Below, piece after piece: positions 33,901 to 46,958 of a stretch of DNA of 64,000 bases. The notes beneath the pieces are model-generated. The model saw nothing but the letters and a program-made list of their open reading frames with translations, was not told the DNA's origin and did no database searches. Numbering within the stretch: the stretch's first letter is position 1; the number at the start of each line of letters is the position of its first letter. Both the position numbers and the translations under genes were made by a program. The stretch comes from Coniella vitis (taxonomy: Eukaryota; Ascomycota; Sordariomycetes; Diaporthales; Schizoparmaceae), in assembly GCA_011317545.1 (NCBI GenBank), contig WUJK01000001.1:930001-994000 (forward strand). The letters are read 5' to 3'.

Positions 33901-34457
33901 AAAGTTTCTACCAACAACCAACTTCCTGCAGGAAGTCTTTTCAAGCAAGTTGATGCAGGCCACTGTGGGAAGACGTGTTGAAAGCAACATGACAGCAAAG
34001 CCCATGGCGCTCAACGCAAGCATCGATACTGCATAGTCTAAGCCAGATTGTTCCAACAGCGCCACGACTTCGGCGCCTGAAGGCGTATCCTAACTTTATT
34101 CTTAGATTGATCGGGCTTTTGGACAGGATGAGAACAGAAAGAAGCTCAATGGTATAGTCTGCTCACCTCTGCCACCAGGCCAGATTCCAGGTACTTCCAT
34201 GCTGTCGCATCTACAAACCTTTTCACTTGTCCGAATGTGTAGTAGGTGTAATCACTCTTGCCCTTGTCCGTCGCTGGATAGCCTAGGCATTGTGCATCTC
34301 GGTATGTGTGCACCTTTTGATAGAAAAGCTGAGCGACAGTCTCAGGGGCTTTGGCCTCGGGGACCGTAGCCTTAGGGGCCTGCACATTATCAACAGGTGT
34401 ATCCTCGGACGGCCCAGGCAGGGTCACACTCCCATTTTGTTCTGTCAAGAGCACCAT
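30975..34457 (-). CDS. NRPS-like A-T-R carboxylic acid reductase
   Basis: Five exons (34167-34457, 33344-34089, 32266-33283, 31509-32198, 30975-31436) give 1068 residues. Adenylation domain: ATP loop SSGSTGLPKP at about 212-221, then HYGATEMGQ across intron 2 and LGRLDDRV. Thiolation domain: DFYEAGVDSLQA with the carrier Ser at about 603. Terminal reductase: LLTGTTGSLGAHIL NAD(P)-binding loop from about 686 and the catalytic YARSK (Tyr about 852, Lys about 856). There is no condensation domain. Such enzymes activate an amino or aryl acid and release it as aldehyde or alcohol. The start ATG at 34457 was chosen over the longer open frame because nothing upstream looks coding. The substrate cannot be read from sequence here. 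The gene may serve a second product or supply a building block to this cluster. Confidence 0.88.
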
Positions 34458-35657
34458 GTTTGCGAGTTCGATCAGATGGTGAATTGATAGACTGAAGAGA
34501 CGCTGGGAAGCAAAGGGGTATGAGCACTCGATATGAAGAACTTTATAAATAGGGTCCTGAATAATCACCCGTACTATGTGATGACTTTATAGACAGAGAG
34601 TGCAGTCCCCGGATCCTTCCTCGATTTATGATCTCAGGAGCTATAGCGCTGGTCACTTTGTGGCTCGGAAAAGGACCACTCTCGGATAAAGAGCCACGAC
34701 GCAAAATGCCACATATCGCTACGGAAATGCCCCGGAAAGTCCACTACAGGCGGGCCATGGCATCGTTGATTATGCGAACCGCGGAACAAATCAACGTGGT
34801 CAAAACGTAAGGCCGGATATACCTCACCCAGCCTGTCCTTTTAAATAACGGTCGCCGGATGGTACAATATGAAGAGGGAAACTGTAGGTTATGTATCCCG
34901 GCTTAGTCATCATTATTAGACCTGTCTGAAGTGCCAGGTTGCCAACAAAATAACGCGAACTCCAACAGCGGGGATCTGTAGTACTTTGGAGTCAGCGTTT
35001 TTTTGTTGGCAACCAGAGTGCCTGACCTTTCATAGCCAACGAGGGTTTTGCTTTTTGGAGTATCTCATCAATATTTTCCATCAAGAGTTCAGCCATGATA
35101 GGGCAGTCGGGGAATCCAGCTTTGTTCAACCCTTTATGTATATCAGTGACTAGATCTTCCTCCAATCTTGGCTGAGTACACTACCTCTTCCGTCAAGCCC
35201 CATGAAGAACCACAACACGAATTCCATTCTAGACAAGAAAGAAATACCTTTTTCTTCCTAAATTTAGTCTCAATTGGGCATTGCTGCCCTATGGACCCAA
35301 GGGGGGCCTTGACGAAGGTTGGCACAGGGGAGGAAACCCCGGATGAGATTTTGGGGATGGTAGTGATAACCCACCCAGCCCTAGTTTGAATGTGTGCTTT
35401 TTGTGAAACTTGGGCTGGCGGACAGCTGTGAACAGGAGCTGTTATTGGAAGCTCAGTTGCAGAGCTATTCGCGGACGTGTATTGCGTCGTTTGCTATATT
35501 GTAAAACCTACCTCGGGTTCGTTTCGGGACTGCGTTCAACAGAAATAGCTTGGAGCCGGAAAAGATCAAACAGCTCAACATATATCGCACGCGGGCGCAA
35601 TCTACCGAGAGTTATCTCGGCGGAGCACAATGCTTGAAACTATATACAAACATCTAA
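34458..35657. other. Intergenic at island 1 right edge
   Basis: No gene is supported. Holds the NRPS-like promoter and then 1 kb of unassigned sequence up to the LTR. An imperfect inverted pair, AGTGCCAGGTTGCCAACAAA near 34930 and TTTGTTGGCAACCAGAGTGC (part) near 35003, could fold as a hairpin. Confidence 0.5.
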
Positions 35658-36116
35658 TATAATGATCCTTGCCTGAGTCCCTGACTCTGGAAGTACCTAT
35701 AAGTTGTATATTAGCAGGTGAGGAAGTATTACCTTTAAGTCTTCGTACGTTATCGAGTAATATTAAGTATTATAAGTAATTAAGAGGGATTACCCTATTA
35801 TATAAAATAATACTTAGATTTATAACTAAAGACTATAAGGGAAACTATCTAATAGCTAGGAAATCGTCCGTCCTTATATCCTTCCGTTATTCTACTTATT
35901 AATATATAACTTATTAATACTTACTAATACTTATTAGTATTCTAGTAAATAGTAGTAATCTCTAGTAATCTAATATAATACTTTAGACCCTAACCCTAAT
36001 TATATTACTCTATATTCTTATATAAGAGATCCCTATCGGTCCGTTAAGGTTCCGATTTACTAGTATATAATTACGCTAGCCTATTCCTATAACCTATATA
36101 ATCGTAGGTTATAATA
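35658..36116 (-). repeat. 3' LTR of the full-length element
   Basis: 459 bp; contains CCCTAACCCTAATT near 35989. It is more RIP-decayed at its inner edge than the partner LTR at the other end. Confidence 0.88.
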
Positions 36117-36479
36117 TTATCTCCCTTCTATCGGTCTTTATCCCTAAAGACCTATAGTATTTCTATAAATAATCCTGCTTAATATTCTTACTTCGGATTA
36201 TACCTTCTTAATTCGTTATATCGTTAAGAATTATAAAATCGTATCGTATAAATTCTAGATCTTTATCTTTATCTAAGAAGCGTCTTACCTATATCGAACG
36301 TTTTTATTATATTAAGACTAATAGCTTTAAAATTATACCCTATTCTTTCTATTTTAAGGAGGGCTTAATATATAAGATAGTTAACGGAGTTAAAAGCTAT
36401 ATATAATATATAAGATATAATCGTTCTTCTAATAGGTATTATATTCCGGTATCTTCTTATAGGTATAATTTCTTCTTAA

Positions 36480-36860
36480 GTTACTTATATATTATATTAA
36501 CTATTAATAATATCCCGGATTATCGATAAGCTTTCTCGGTTCTATAGTTATAAGTTAGAGGAAGAGGAGCGGATATTAAAATATTAAGAGGAGCTAGCTA
36601 AGCTTTAAGCTAAAGCTTAGGTTTATTTAAATAAATCTCTTACTTACTTAATACGCCTAAAGAAATAGTATAGGTTTCTATAAGAGAAGGGTATAAAACT
36701 AGTAAATACTAGGTTAGAGGAAGAAGAATAGGAGTATATTACCGAGATTATTTAAGCTATTTTATCTAAGGAGGCTATATTATCTATATAGGATCTTTTT
36801 TTTAAGGGTACGGATTAAAATATATTAATAGCGCTTAACGCTACGATTAATTAATCGGGA
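36480..36860 (+). pseudogene. Decayed antisense coiled-coil ORF inside the element
   Basis: Read on the plus strand, opposite to the element, the sequence gives charged helical text between stops (KLEEEERILK, EELAKL, then LIRLKK and EKGIKLVNT). Equivalent positions of two other elements (54560-54960 plus strand; about 5020-4620 minus strand) also give Glu/Lys/Arg-rich text on the antisense strand. It was probably an antisense gene carried in the 3' region. Function is unknown. Confidence 0.45.
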
Positions 36861-36952
36861 TTTAACCTAGGTTCTCTATATATTAGAGGTTCTTAATCCT
36901 TAATAAGGGGTCTAGTTATTTCTATAAATAGCTATTATAGTTAAAGATATAA

Positions 36953-37026
36953 ATAGTCTTATAGCTTAATAATTAGAATTCCTAGTTTCTTATTTAGGGG
37001 TCCGGGGTTCGATTCCCTATAATACC
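36953..37026 (+). other. tRNA-like sequence, antisense in the Gypsy element
   Basis: Second copy of the 74-nt tRNA-like segment (see 4406-4479). It keeps the GGTTCGATTCC B box and a recognisable A box. It lies at the same place, between chromodomain end and 3' LTR, and again antisense to the element. Confidence 0.55.
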
Positions 37027-37506
37027 TTCTCTATCTAAGGCTATAATAACGTTTTATTTTCGTATTCTTTAATAAGGTTTAGGTATATATTCTTTAATAG
37101 TTCCTAAGTATTTTCCGAATTATTATAATTTTTCTACTTAATAAGGTATTATTTTCCGTATCCGTATTTACGTAAATCGAGAATTTATTTAACTTTATAT
37201 TATACTTATTCTAGTTCGATAATATCTATATTTTACGAGAGTTCTATATTTATTAATACTAATTCTAGAAGTAAAATATAGAAGATTAGGTATAGATATA
37301 TATATAGGATTTCGAGTTTATAGTTAACTAATAAAATCTATCGTATAATTTTATAAGGTCTAAGCTTTTTATAATCGAGTTTATCGCTAAGTCTAATAGT
37401 TTTAATACTTTTACGGTTAAGGTAGACTTTATCTCCCTTTTATAGGATTAGTCCCTTAATCCTTTTCTAATTAGCGTATTTTATTATTTATTCCTTAATA
37501 TCTTAA

Positions 37507-37967
37507 TATAATGATCCTTACCTAAATCCCGGATTCTGGAAGTACCTATAAATTGTATATTAGCAAGTGGGGAAGTATTACCTTTAAGTCTTCGTACGTT
37601 ATCGAGCAATATTAAGTATTATAAGTGATTAAGAGGGATTACCCTATTATATGAAATAATACTTAGATTTATAACTAAAGACTATAAGGAAACTATCTAA
37701 TATTAAGCCGTAAACTCCTATCCTTATATCCTTCCGTTATAATATAAGTCGATCCAGTCGATAGGCGACTCCGTTAACTCGTGGTGTATAGGTCGACTGG
37801 GTCGACGAGCGACTCTGTCGACTATGCAACCACTAGGACCCTAACCCTGATTATATTATTCTGTGTTCTTATATAAGAGATCCCCATCGGTCCGTTGAGG
37901 TTCCGATTTGCTGGCATATAGTTGCGCTGGCCTGTTCCTGTGACCTATATGTTTATAGGTTATAACA
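37507..37967 (-). repeat. Nested solo LTR with target site duplication
   Basis: A 461-bp LTR starting TATAATGATCC and ending TATAACA interrupts the integrase region of the host element. CTTAA flanks it on both sides (37502-37506 and 37968-37972), a 5-bp target duplication. The uninterrupted sequence is visible in the related element near 55517. It has its own variable block (CGATCCAGTCGATAGGCGAC and similar repeats, 37750-37820). Confidence 0.92.
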
Positions 37968-40900
37968 CTTAAAGTATATATCGAATATCTTCGTATATTT
38001 ATTTAATTCTTTTAGTATACTAATCTGCTATTTCTACGTTTCTACCTAATAGTATTTTATAATATATTATAGGGTTATATCCGTAGAGTAGGAAGAATAG
38101 TAATTTTCCTATACTCGTTATATCTATACTATTATAGGCGAACTATACTATAGGTAGGAGTTCGACCTAATTATCTTATTCGTAGTTAATATAGTATTAT
38201 AGGTATTATTCTATAATCTAGTTAGTATATTTTATCTATCCGTCTATCTAAGGATAAAATACTATAAATATATATAATATCATTCCGAGGTATTTAGTAA
38301 ATAAGATCCAGAATTTTAATATAAATTTTCTATCCCTATCTAATATAATTTCCTAAGGTATTCCGTAGTTAGCGATAATAATACGGAGGAATATATATAC
38401 GAGTTCTTCTATAATACTACTTTCTTTATATAGTAGGAAGTATATATACTTACTTAGTCTATAAACTACTACTAAGATACTATCGTATTATATTTTAATT
38501 AAGGGTTTTCGTAAAAGAGGTAGCTTAGTAATAAAGTCTAAACTAATAGATAACTAAATAGTTATAGGTATTAATAGAGGTTATAATAGTCTATAAGGTT
38601 TATGTTATTCTATCTTATTCCGTTTATATATATCGTAGTTATTAACGATATCCGTAACTCGTTTCTTAAGGTTTAGTAGATTCTAATAATATTAGATCCT
38701 TTTATAAGTTGCTCTAATTCCTTAGTATTTATATACTAATATATTATAAATACTTTTAATATAATCGTTTTATTCTAATATTATTATATTATTAAGGTTA
38801 GGTATTTCTTCTTCGATATATAGTATTATATTAAATTCTTTAATAATAGATAGTATAGTAAGGTTACCTTTCGAATCTTCCTTAAAGATTATTATAATAT
38901 CCTAGTCTTTATTATTACTATCCTTAGAATCTAACCGTCTATTAATAATATCTACTCGCTCGTTTTTTTTACCTTTATAGTAGATAATCTTAAAGTCGAA
39001 TTCTAATAGAAATTCGTATTATCTAACTTATCGTTTATTAAGCTATTTTATCGAGGTAAATACCTAAAGGTTCTTATAATCTATATATATAAGAATTTAT
39101 TATTTTACGCCGATAAGATAATATTACTATTCCCTAAAGGCTTTTACTATTACTATAAATTCTTAATCGGGCGTATTATAATTAAGTTCTAATCCGTTTA
39201 GTTTCTTAATAAAGTTCTTAACTATCTATAGTTATCCCTTATCGTTTTATTATCCGAATTATCTACCGAATATATAATCTAATATATCTATCGTAATCTC
39301 GAAAGCTTTATCTTAATTTACTTCGATTAGGATTAGTTCTAATATAACTATATCCTTAATTATACTAAAAGCCTTTTATACCTATTCGTTTTAATTAAAG
39401 GTAATATCCTTTTTCGTAAATTCTATAAATAATATTATAATATTATTATAATTCTTAATAAATTATCGGTAAAAGTTAATATAGCCTAAGAAGGCTCTAA
39501 TATCCTTAATATTCTATAGTATAAGCTAATCCCTAATTACCTATACTTTATCTTTCTATATTCGTATATACCCTAATATAATAATATATCTAAGGTAGTT
39601 AACTTCTTAAATATTCTAATTATATTTAATAAGTTCTACTAAAATCTTATTATCTTAAAGGATTTATAGGATTATTATAATATATTTCTAATATCCTTTA
39701 AATATCTTTAAGTAAATAAGGATATTATCTAGGTAAGCGATTATAAAATAATCGAGGTATTTATATAAGATAAAGTTTATTATTTCCTAGAATAATATAG
39801 GGGCGTTAGTAAGTCCGAATAGTATAATAAGATATTCGAAATATCCGTAGCGTATTCTAAACGCTATTTTCTATTCTTCTCCGGGTTTAATACGAATATA
39901 TATATATCCTTCCTTAAGGTTAAGGGCTATAAACTATTAAGCTCCTCTAAATCTATCTCTAAGTTCTTTAAAAAGAGGTAAGGGGTATCGATTTTTAATT
40001 ATAATATTATTAAGTTACCGATAATTAATATATAATTATAGTTTACCGTTTTTCTTTAGTATAAATAGGATTAAATATCCTACTAGTAAATATAAGGGTT
40101 TAATATAGCCTTTCTTAAGGTTTTCGTCGATATATTCTCTAAATACTTTAAATTTATCCTTATCTAATCTATAGATAGGAAAGACCTTTAATTATTCTCC
40201 TTCTTTAAGTAGGATCTCGTAGTTATATAAACCGTATTTTAATAGGCTATTATCGAATTTTCCTTAAAATAGTTTTATAAACTTCTAATACTCTTCTAAT
40301 ATACCGGAGAGGTTTCTAAACGTATCTTCGTCTTATATAATTACTATTATAAGGAGATATCGTTATATATACTTAGTTCCTTCTTAAACTTACTACGATA
40401 ATATATCCTATTATCTATAGAATCCTATTATATTATATCCTAATCTACTATATCCCTTCTTCTATTAGGTATTAACTATCGCTAGATCCTTCTCTATAAG
40501 CTATCGAGGTTTATCGTATCCTAGGGTAGCTATCGTTTTAACTCTTCTCGATTTAGAGGTATATATAAATTCGTTTAAGCCCCTATTATTTAGATACCGC
40601 TTAATAACTAAATCCGATCTTATACCTTTAATTATAACTATTTCTTAGGTATCCGCTTTATCCTATAAAATATAACTATTAATCTAATCGATTCGAGGAT
40701 TTTCCTTTCTTAACTATAATATACCTAAAATTAGCTTATATTATATAATATCCGTAATATCGAAGTTTATTAGTATTATATATCCGTAGATTATAACTAA
40801 TAATTAATTAGATTTTATATCGATAATACCTTAGCTATAAGTAACTTTTATACCTTTTATAATACTAAGTTTATAGGGTTTTATTTTCTTCTTCTAAAGT

Positions 40901-43294
40901 ATTTATTCTTTAGTAATAACGCTTAGAGATATAAAGTTTCCTTATACTCCGCTATCTAGGAGTATTATATAATATTTACCGTTAATTCGTACTACGATTT
41001 TTAAATATTTATATATCGAGCTATCTATTATATAGAAGGACTTTATTATAAGTCCTAATCGCTTATTATCCCTTATAGGCGATCCTTACCTTTTAAGCTC
41101 TACTATTCTTATTATACTCTAAGGGCTATTATTTATATTAGGTTCTTAGCTTATTATATTCTATATTATATATATATTACGGCTTATCGCTATAAGTACG
41201 CTTAGTTTTCTTTTTCCGTATAGGGAGTCTATACTCCGGGCTAATTATCCTTAAGGTTATAGTAGGTATACGCTTTATCCGCTAGGTATTCTACGTAATC
41301 GGCGCGCTTATAAAAGCTATAGTACGTTAGTTCTATATATACGGGTATTACGAGCTTTTTTCTTTATTTCTATTTATATATTTTATACTAGTCGAGCGCT
41401 TTTTCTTACGCGTAAAGTACGTATTAAGGTATTATATATTAGTACTATCTTACTTATTACGTAGTATATTCGTAGGGGGTATTATATATAAGGCTAATAT
41501 TAGTATAGTTTCCCCTTATTTTAAGTACTTTATAATAGTCGCTATTATTATCGTTATAAGCGATAATATTATACCCTATCTTATATATAGGGAACTATTC
41601 GTTAGTTACCTTATATTTAAAGTATTATCTATAATTATATATAATATAGGTAAACTATATAATCTAGTAATATCTTTTATAGAGATAATTAATTCGTATA
41701 TCTTCCTATATAAGGGGGGTTTTATTTTAATAGGTTATTATTTAGAATAGTTCTCTAAGTATAATACTATAGATAAGGTAATATATATCTCCTTTATCGG
41801 TATCTTCGTTTATAGAGCTTTCTAATTCTAAGCTTATTTCTTTATTAATAGTTTAGGCGCTAATATCCCGATTAATATTAAGCGTTTCCTATTATTCTAT
41901 AATTCCCGTAATATTATTTTATACGATTTCCGTTTCGTTAGGTAGCTTATACCCTTTTATATCGTACTAATAGGGGTATTCCTTAATAAGCTAGGCTTAT
42001 TACTCTATTACTAGTCTTTCGAATAAACCGTTATCTATAGGGAGGAGTATTCTCTAGGTAATTATAATTTATCGTTTCTTATAAGGTTTCTAAGGGAATT
42101 ATCCTAAGCCTTACTTTACCGAAAGGTATATTATATAATTATCCTTATAATAGAAGGTCTAGTTAAGGAGTTTATAATCGGGGTTATCCGACGCTTACTC
42201 TAAAAGCTAATTTTAGCTAGGAGTAGAGTTTATAATCTTATATATTATAATATTAGCTTATTATTCTTCGGGGACTTTCTTAAATTCTCTAGGTTTCTTA
42301 GGTTATCGGTATTCTCGTATAAAATAGCTTATCCTATTATAATTAAAGTATTCTTTACCTATAGGTTTCCGTTAAGCTATATCGAGCTTTATAAGGCTTA
42401 AGTATATTATACTACTAGTTACTATTCCGTAGTAGTTATTCTATCGGGGTATAAAGTATTAAGGTAGCTATTAGTATTATTTTCCGGTATTATCCCTAGG
42501 TATAAAGTTAGTAATAGATCTTTACCTTCCTTACTATTCCTAGTTCCTTTCCTAATTATAGTTATCGATAGCTATTATTATTACTACGAATTCTATAAAT
42601 ATTTCTAATCGGGGTATCTTATATAATTCGCTTTTAACGGTTTCTTTAAGTCTATTATAATAGGCTATTATAAGGGATTCGTTATCCTAATAAAGATATA
42701 ATATAATTTATTTAAAGAGTATTATATAATAGGATACCGATTTAGTCTATTTAAGTTAGGAGATCTTATATTCTATATTATACTTTTCGTTAGGGTTTCT
42801 AAAGGTTTCCTTAAGTATCTAGGCGAAGGTTTCGAATAATATAAAGAGTTCGTTAGTCTTATCTTCTCTAGTTTCTTCCGTATTAAATTCCAGGAAGTTC
42901 TATAGGATAGGTCTAAACTATATAAATATATTACCTTCGAGCTTATTAGCTACGAATTCTACTTTCTTAGCTTTAATAGGGAATTATTATTAATAGTACT
43001 AAAAGTAAGCTCTAAAGGCTATAATAAAAGGTTAAATATCGTCTTCTTATCTACGATAAACCTTAGGCTACTCTATTTTAAAGGGCTTATTAGGAGTTCC
43101 GCTAATCCTTCCTCGAGCCTCGAGTTCTATAATATATATAGTAAATACGTTAATAGTAGTTAAGAGTTACTAGTTAGTATTCTAGGTTTAGTTAACTATC
43201 GAGGGGGCTAGAACTATTAATACTATAGTTAAATACTATACTTAATATTACCTAAGAGGTATATATAAACCGTCCTAAATAAGAGTTATAAATA

Positions 43295-43753
43295 TATAAT
43301 AATCCTTACCTAAATCTCGGATTCTAGAAGTACCTATAAGTTGTATATTAGTAGGTAGGGAAGTATTACCTTTAAGTCTTCGTATATTATCGAGTAATAT
43401 TAAGTATTATAAGTAATTAAGAGGGATTACCCTATTATATAAAATAATACTTAGATTTATAACTAAAGACTATAAGGGAAACTATCTAATAGCTAGGAAA
43501 TCGTCCGTCCTTATATCCTTCCGTTATTCTGCTTATTAATATATAACTTATTAATGCTTACTAGTGCTTACTAGTATTCTAATAAGCAGTGGTAATCTCT
43601 AGTAATCCAATATAGGACTTTGGACCCTAACCCTGATCATGCCACTCTGTGTTCTTATATAAGAGATCCCTATCGGTCCGTTGAGGTTCCGATTTGCTGA
43701 TATATGGTTGCGCTGGCCTGTTCCTGTGACCTGCATGATCGTGGGTCATAACA
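43295..43753 (-). repeat. 5' LTR of the full-length element
   Basis: 459 bp, pair of 35658-36116. Its outer end next to gene island 2 keeps GC-rich sequence while the inner end is strongly TA-rich. Confidence 0.88.
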
Positions 43754-44224
43754 TATAATCCCCCCAGAATTACTTTGAAACTCTGGATTAAGAGTGTTCT
43801 TCACTTTACTGGGTCGAGGTCACTGTGTTAACACAATATTATTACTTCAGAGTTACGCGCAGGGAGTGCTGCAAACATTCATACACTGAGGCATTAGTTC
43901 AACTTGTTTCGTTGATTCAACGGGCTGGAGCGACACGGACGAAGCAAGTGTTATAGTAGGTAGCTATAAAGGACTCTAGAAGAATAATTCTCGGTATATC
44001 ACACGACTTCAAGAGGAATATAAAAACTATTGTACGAAGTGTACAACTCTTCAATGTTGGGATTCTGCGAAGAAATGACCATACCTGTTACTTTCTTTTA
44101 GTCCACACATGCATGCTTTTCTATTTCTACTGACTGCCTATCTTGCTTCACAACTTATTTCTATCTCGATGGCAATACTTACCCGCAACCTTTACCATTA
44201 TACGCTCTGTCCTATTAATCTTAA
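43754..44224. other. Intergenic at island 2 left edge
   Basis: Unassigned sequence between the LTR and the membrane protein gene; no gene is seen. Confidence 0.55.
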
Positions 44225-45137
44225 CTAAGGCATCTCTCGTGCAAGATGCGTTCCTTGTGTCTCCAGCGGCCTTTCTTCAACCATCATCTCAGATGGTTGA
44301 GAATTGACCACAGGCATTTCCACAGGCCATAACGGAGTTCCAGGATTGTTGGATTGTAAGAATTTGCGAACATTGTCCGGCTCGTACCCACGCCGATCCA
44401 TGACCTCTAACAAGTGGTTGACGTTCTTGAGCATGCTTCTTCTATTTCGATCTAACTCTATGCATGATAGAAGAAATAGAACGAAGTGTAGAATCCTAAG
44501 AACCTCACCGTATTAGTCTTAGACCAGTGCAAGAAGATTAAGATCTCGTGGGCCACGCATGCCGGAATTTTGATATCTTACGCTGTGGTATAAACGACTG
44601 AACAAAATAAATACGTGATATCGGCCCACCTCTGGACGGCGGCTGCGATATGAGAAAGACGAACGTAACCCATCATGAAGTACGTGATAAAGGTCCACGT
44701 AAAGCCGACTGCCAGTCCTCCTAGCCAAAGCAAGAGCTCACAAGAAACGTGTGCAGCTGGTTGCATGCCCCGATTTTTGTGATGCCTATTGAAAATCACT
44801 GCAAGCTCACTGAGTTCCCACAAAAGGCTTAAAATCGGCTAGAATCTTGTTAGAATTGGAATTGCTAGTGCTCTGGAACTGGAAACGTCTATAAGACACA
44901 TACAAATTCTATTGCGTAGATGGGTCGAGCCAAGTATGCCTCAGAGAACGCAATTGAATCGCCAAGAGATGTGAAACAGATAACCAACGTTATTAGAGAT
45001 GTGAAAATGATGGTGTATCTGAGTATAAGCTTTGAAGTCGCCCACTTTGGGTTCAATATTGATGAGCGGTCTTCTACGGCTGCATTCGCACTCGGTGTAT
45101 CACCACCACCAGCTTGACTTGCCGTAGATGCATTCAT
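44225..45137 (-). CDS. Four-helix integral membrane protein (MARVEL-like topology)
   Basis: Three exons (44904-45137, 44582-44838, 44225-44495) give 253 residues. A polar N-terminus is followed by four hydrophobic segments: LRYTIIFTSLITLVICF, then around FPILSLLWELSELAVIF, then LLLWLGGLAVGFTWTFITYF, then TYLFCSVVYTTAILHFVLFLL spanning intron 2, ended by ELDRNRR. The cytosolic tail is polar. Helix number and spacing resemble fungal MARVEL-type or similar small membrane proteins, but I cannot name a family with certainty. Length is whole-codon across the exons, so the gene looks intact. Confidence 0.7.
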
Positions 45138-46958
45138 AGTCGCTCAAATCTGTGGCTAGGCAGCTTGACTAGATCGGCTTTGAGATATTCAGTAAAAGCT
45201 TTATGGGATCATCTAGGCTTAGATATGGAGATTAAGGACCATGAATTCAGTAGCCAGAGGCCGATCAAAGGGAAATGGAGAATTCCAAGCCACGACATTA
45301 TAGGAGCAGCCTCGTACTCGCTTCGCTGTGTCTCAAGCAAGAGTTAAGACACATCTTGGGCTTGTGTAATCGCAGCTCAGTGGGGGCTGACTATCTCCCT
45401 TGAAGTGTGAGACCGACGACTCCCTTATCGGCGAGAGGGACAATTCTTTCCGCAAAGCTGTTTTGACTTACATCGCCGCAGCCACTCAAGTTTTGAAGAT
45501 AAAGTGATACTTTGCTGACACTGAATACAACCTATCTATGTATGATATGCATACTTCTTGAAACTTCTGTATTGATGGATGACTTTGTTATAATGCTGCT
45601 GATAGAATTGATATAAGCAATCTCAGCAATGGTGAAACTGGAGGAGCATACCGAGATAACGAGGATGTGAAACGACGATCCTCGTATCAATCTGCAAAGT
45701 GTCTCATATTTCTACCGTATTCTGAAAAGTATGTCTTTTTCCAAAAGCAGGGCCAAATGCAGGGCCAAATGCAGGGCCTTAGGAAATCACGCATCAATCT
45801 CTGGATATTTCCTAAAACAAGATGTCGATGAACTCATGTGGAAGATGATGACGATGGAAGTCTTTCAAGGCTATACATCAGTAATCCTCGTTCCATCTCC
45901 CGGAACTCGAATGGAATATAGAGTCAATTGGCCTACTTTTCAGTTTGGCCCAGCCCATACGGACTAAGTGCAGACTTGTTTAACATACTGCACCAGTTAG
46001 CCCAATGTTTGAGACATTGTTCTGTTAGAGAGAAGTACCATATAGCTGAATACTTCATGATCACTATTCCATGAGGGAATGACTGACTATCAGTTGCACG
46101 CAATCATAGGCTTATTTCATTGATCCGTGGTACATTTTATACAGCTAATCGACTTTCGACTAGTGATCACCCAAGAGGCTCTCGCTCCCAGAGCTGCTGA
46201 GCAATATCGTGGTATACAGTGCGTAACCCAGAAATTGCTATGCTTTTATAGATGAACTGAATCCCTACCTTCTGTCTCTTTCTTTAATACTCCTTGAGCA
46301 AATGAGGCTCTCTTGTGATTTCTTTACAAAGGAAAACAGAGACCAACTCCATATTCAACAGGATATCTTACAACTTAGCACTACAACCGAAAGACACTAC
46401 CAATGGCAACAAATTAGTCCCTGCAGCAGCTGGGGGTCTTCTCACTCTTACGCCTGCCTCCACACTTACTATTGCGCCTGGAAATTCTGACGCGTATTAG
46501 GGCTGCTTGATAGACTTAGTTGTTCAAACGCCAGACTACAGTCTTTTAATTTGAATAGAGGGAAGTATTTGCTTTTCTAGGATTGTAATACCAATGTTAC
46601 CACAGCCTTTCTGTCCTCAAACCAAAGGCAGAAATGGATTCAATCAAAGTCCTTTATCCGAGGGTATATAAAAGATGATCCAAGCTAACTGGGTTCTTCT
46701 AATTAATTATATATATTTATATACATATATTTATTGTGATAATATGTGTGTGTGCGTATGTGTCGGTGTAGAAGAATCTGTGGTTGCAGCAACTGAGGCA
46801 AAGTGCAATGCATGCAGTAAGTGGACCAAAGGTCGAGCAGAGTAGTTTTTCTGGCACTGTCCGAGGTACGTAACAACGGCTAAGCATCGTTGGGACGCTT
46901 CGATGCCCCTCAAGACCTGTGTCGCCTCCGCTTTTCCATCTCAAACTTGTGCTTGTTG
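45138..46958. other. Intergenic, no convincing gene
   Basis: About 1.8 kb. A 78-codon frame at 45731-45967 contains a small repeat (RAKCRAKCRA from an 11-base-type repeat near 45750) and looks like chance. A 61-codon frame at 46315-46500 has no family features. An AT and TG-rich microsatellite-like patch lies near 46700-46770. Confidence 0.5.

Larger units (their letters stand above)
35658..43753 (-). mobile_element. Full-length RIP-degraded Gypsy chromovirus-type element
   Basis: Bounded by paired LTRs of equal length (459 bp: 35658-36116 as 3' LTR and 43295-43753 as 5' LTR) that share the same private variable block, so they are a true pair. On the minus strand the order is gag (about 43290-41400), protease (about 41100-40850), RT and RNase H (about 40800-38950), integrase (about 38800-37450, broken by the nested LTR) and a chromodomain region (about 37250-37080). 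A tRNA-like sequence and an antisense ORF remnant lie between that and the 3' LTR. Flanking five bases are TCTAA and TATAA, a 4/5 match for a target duplication. Every frame is stopped; it cannot move by itself. Confidence 0.88.
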
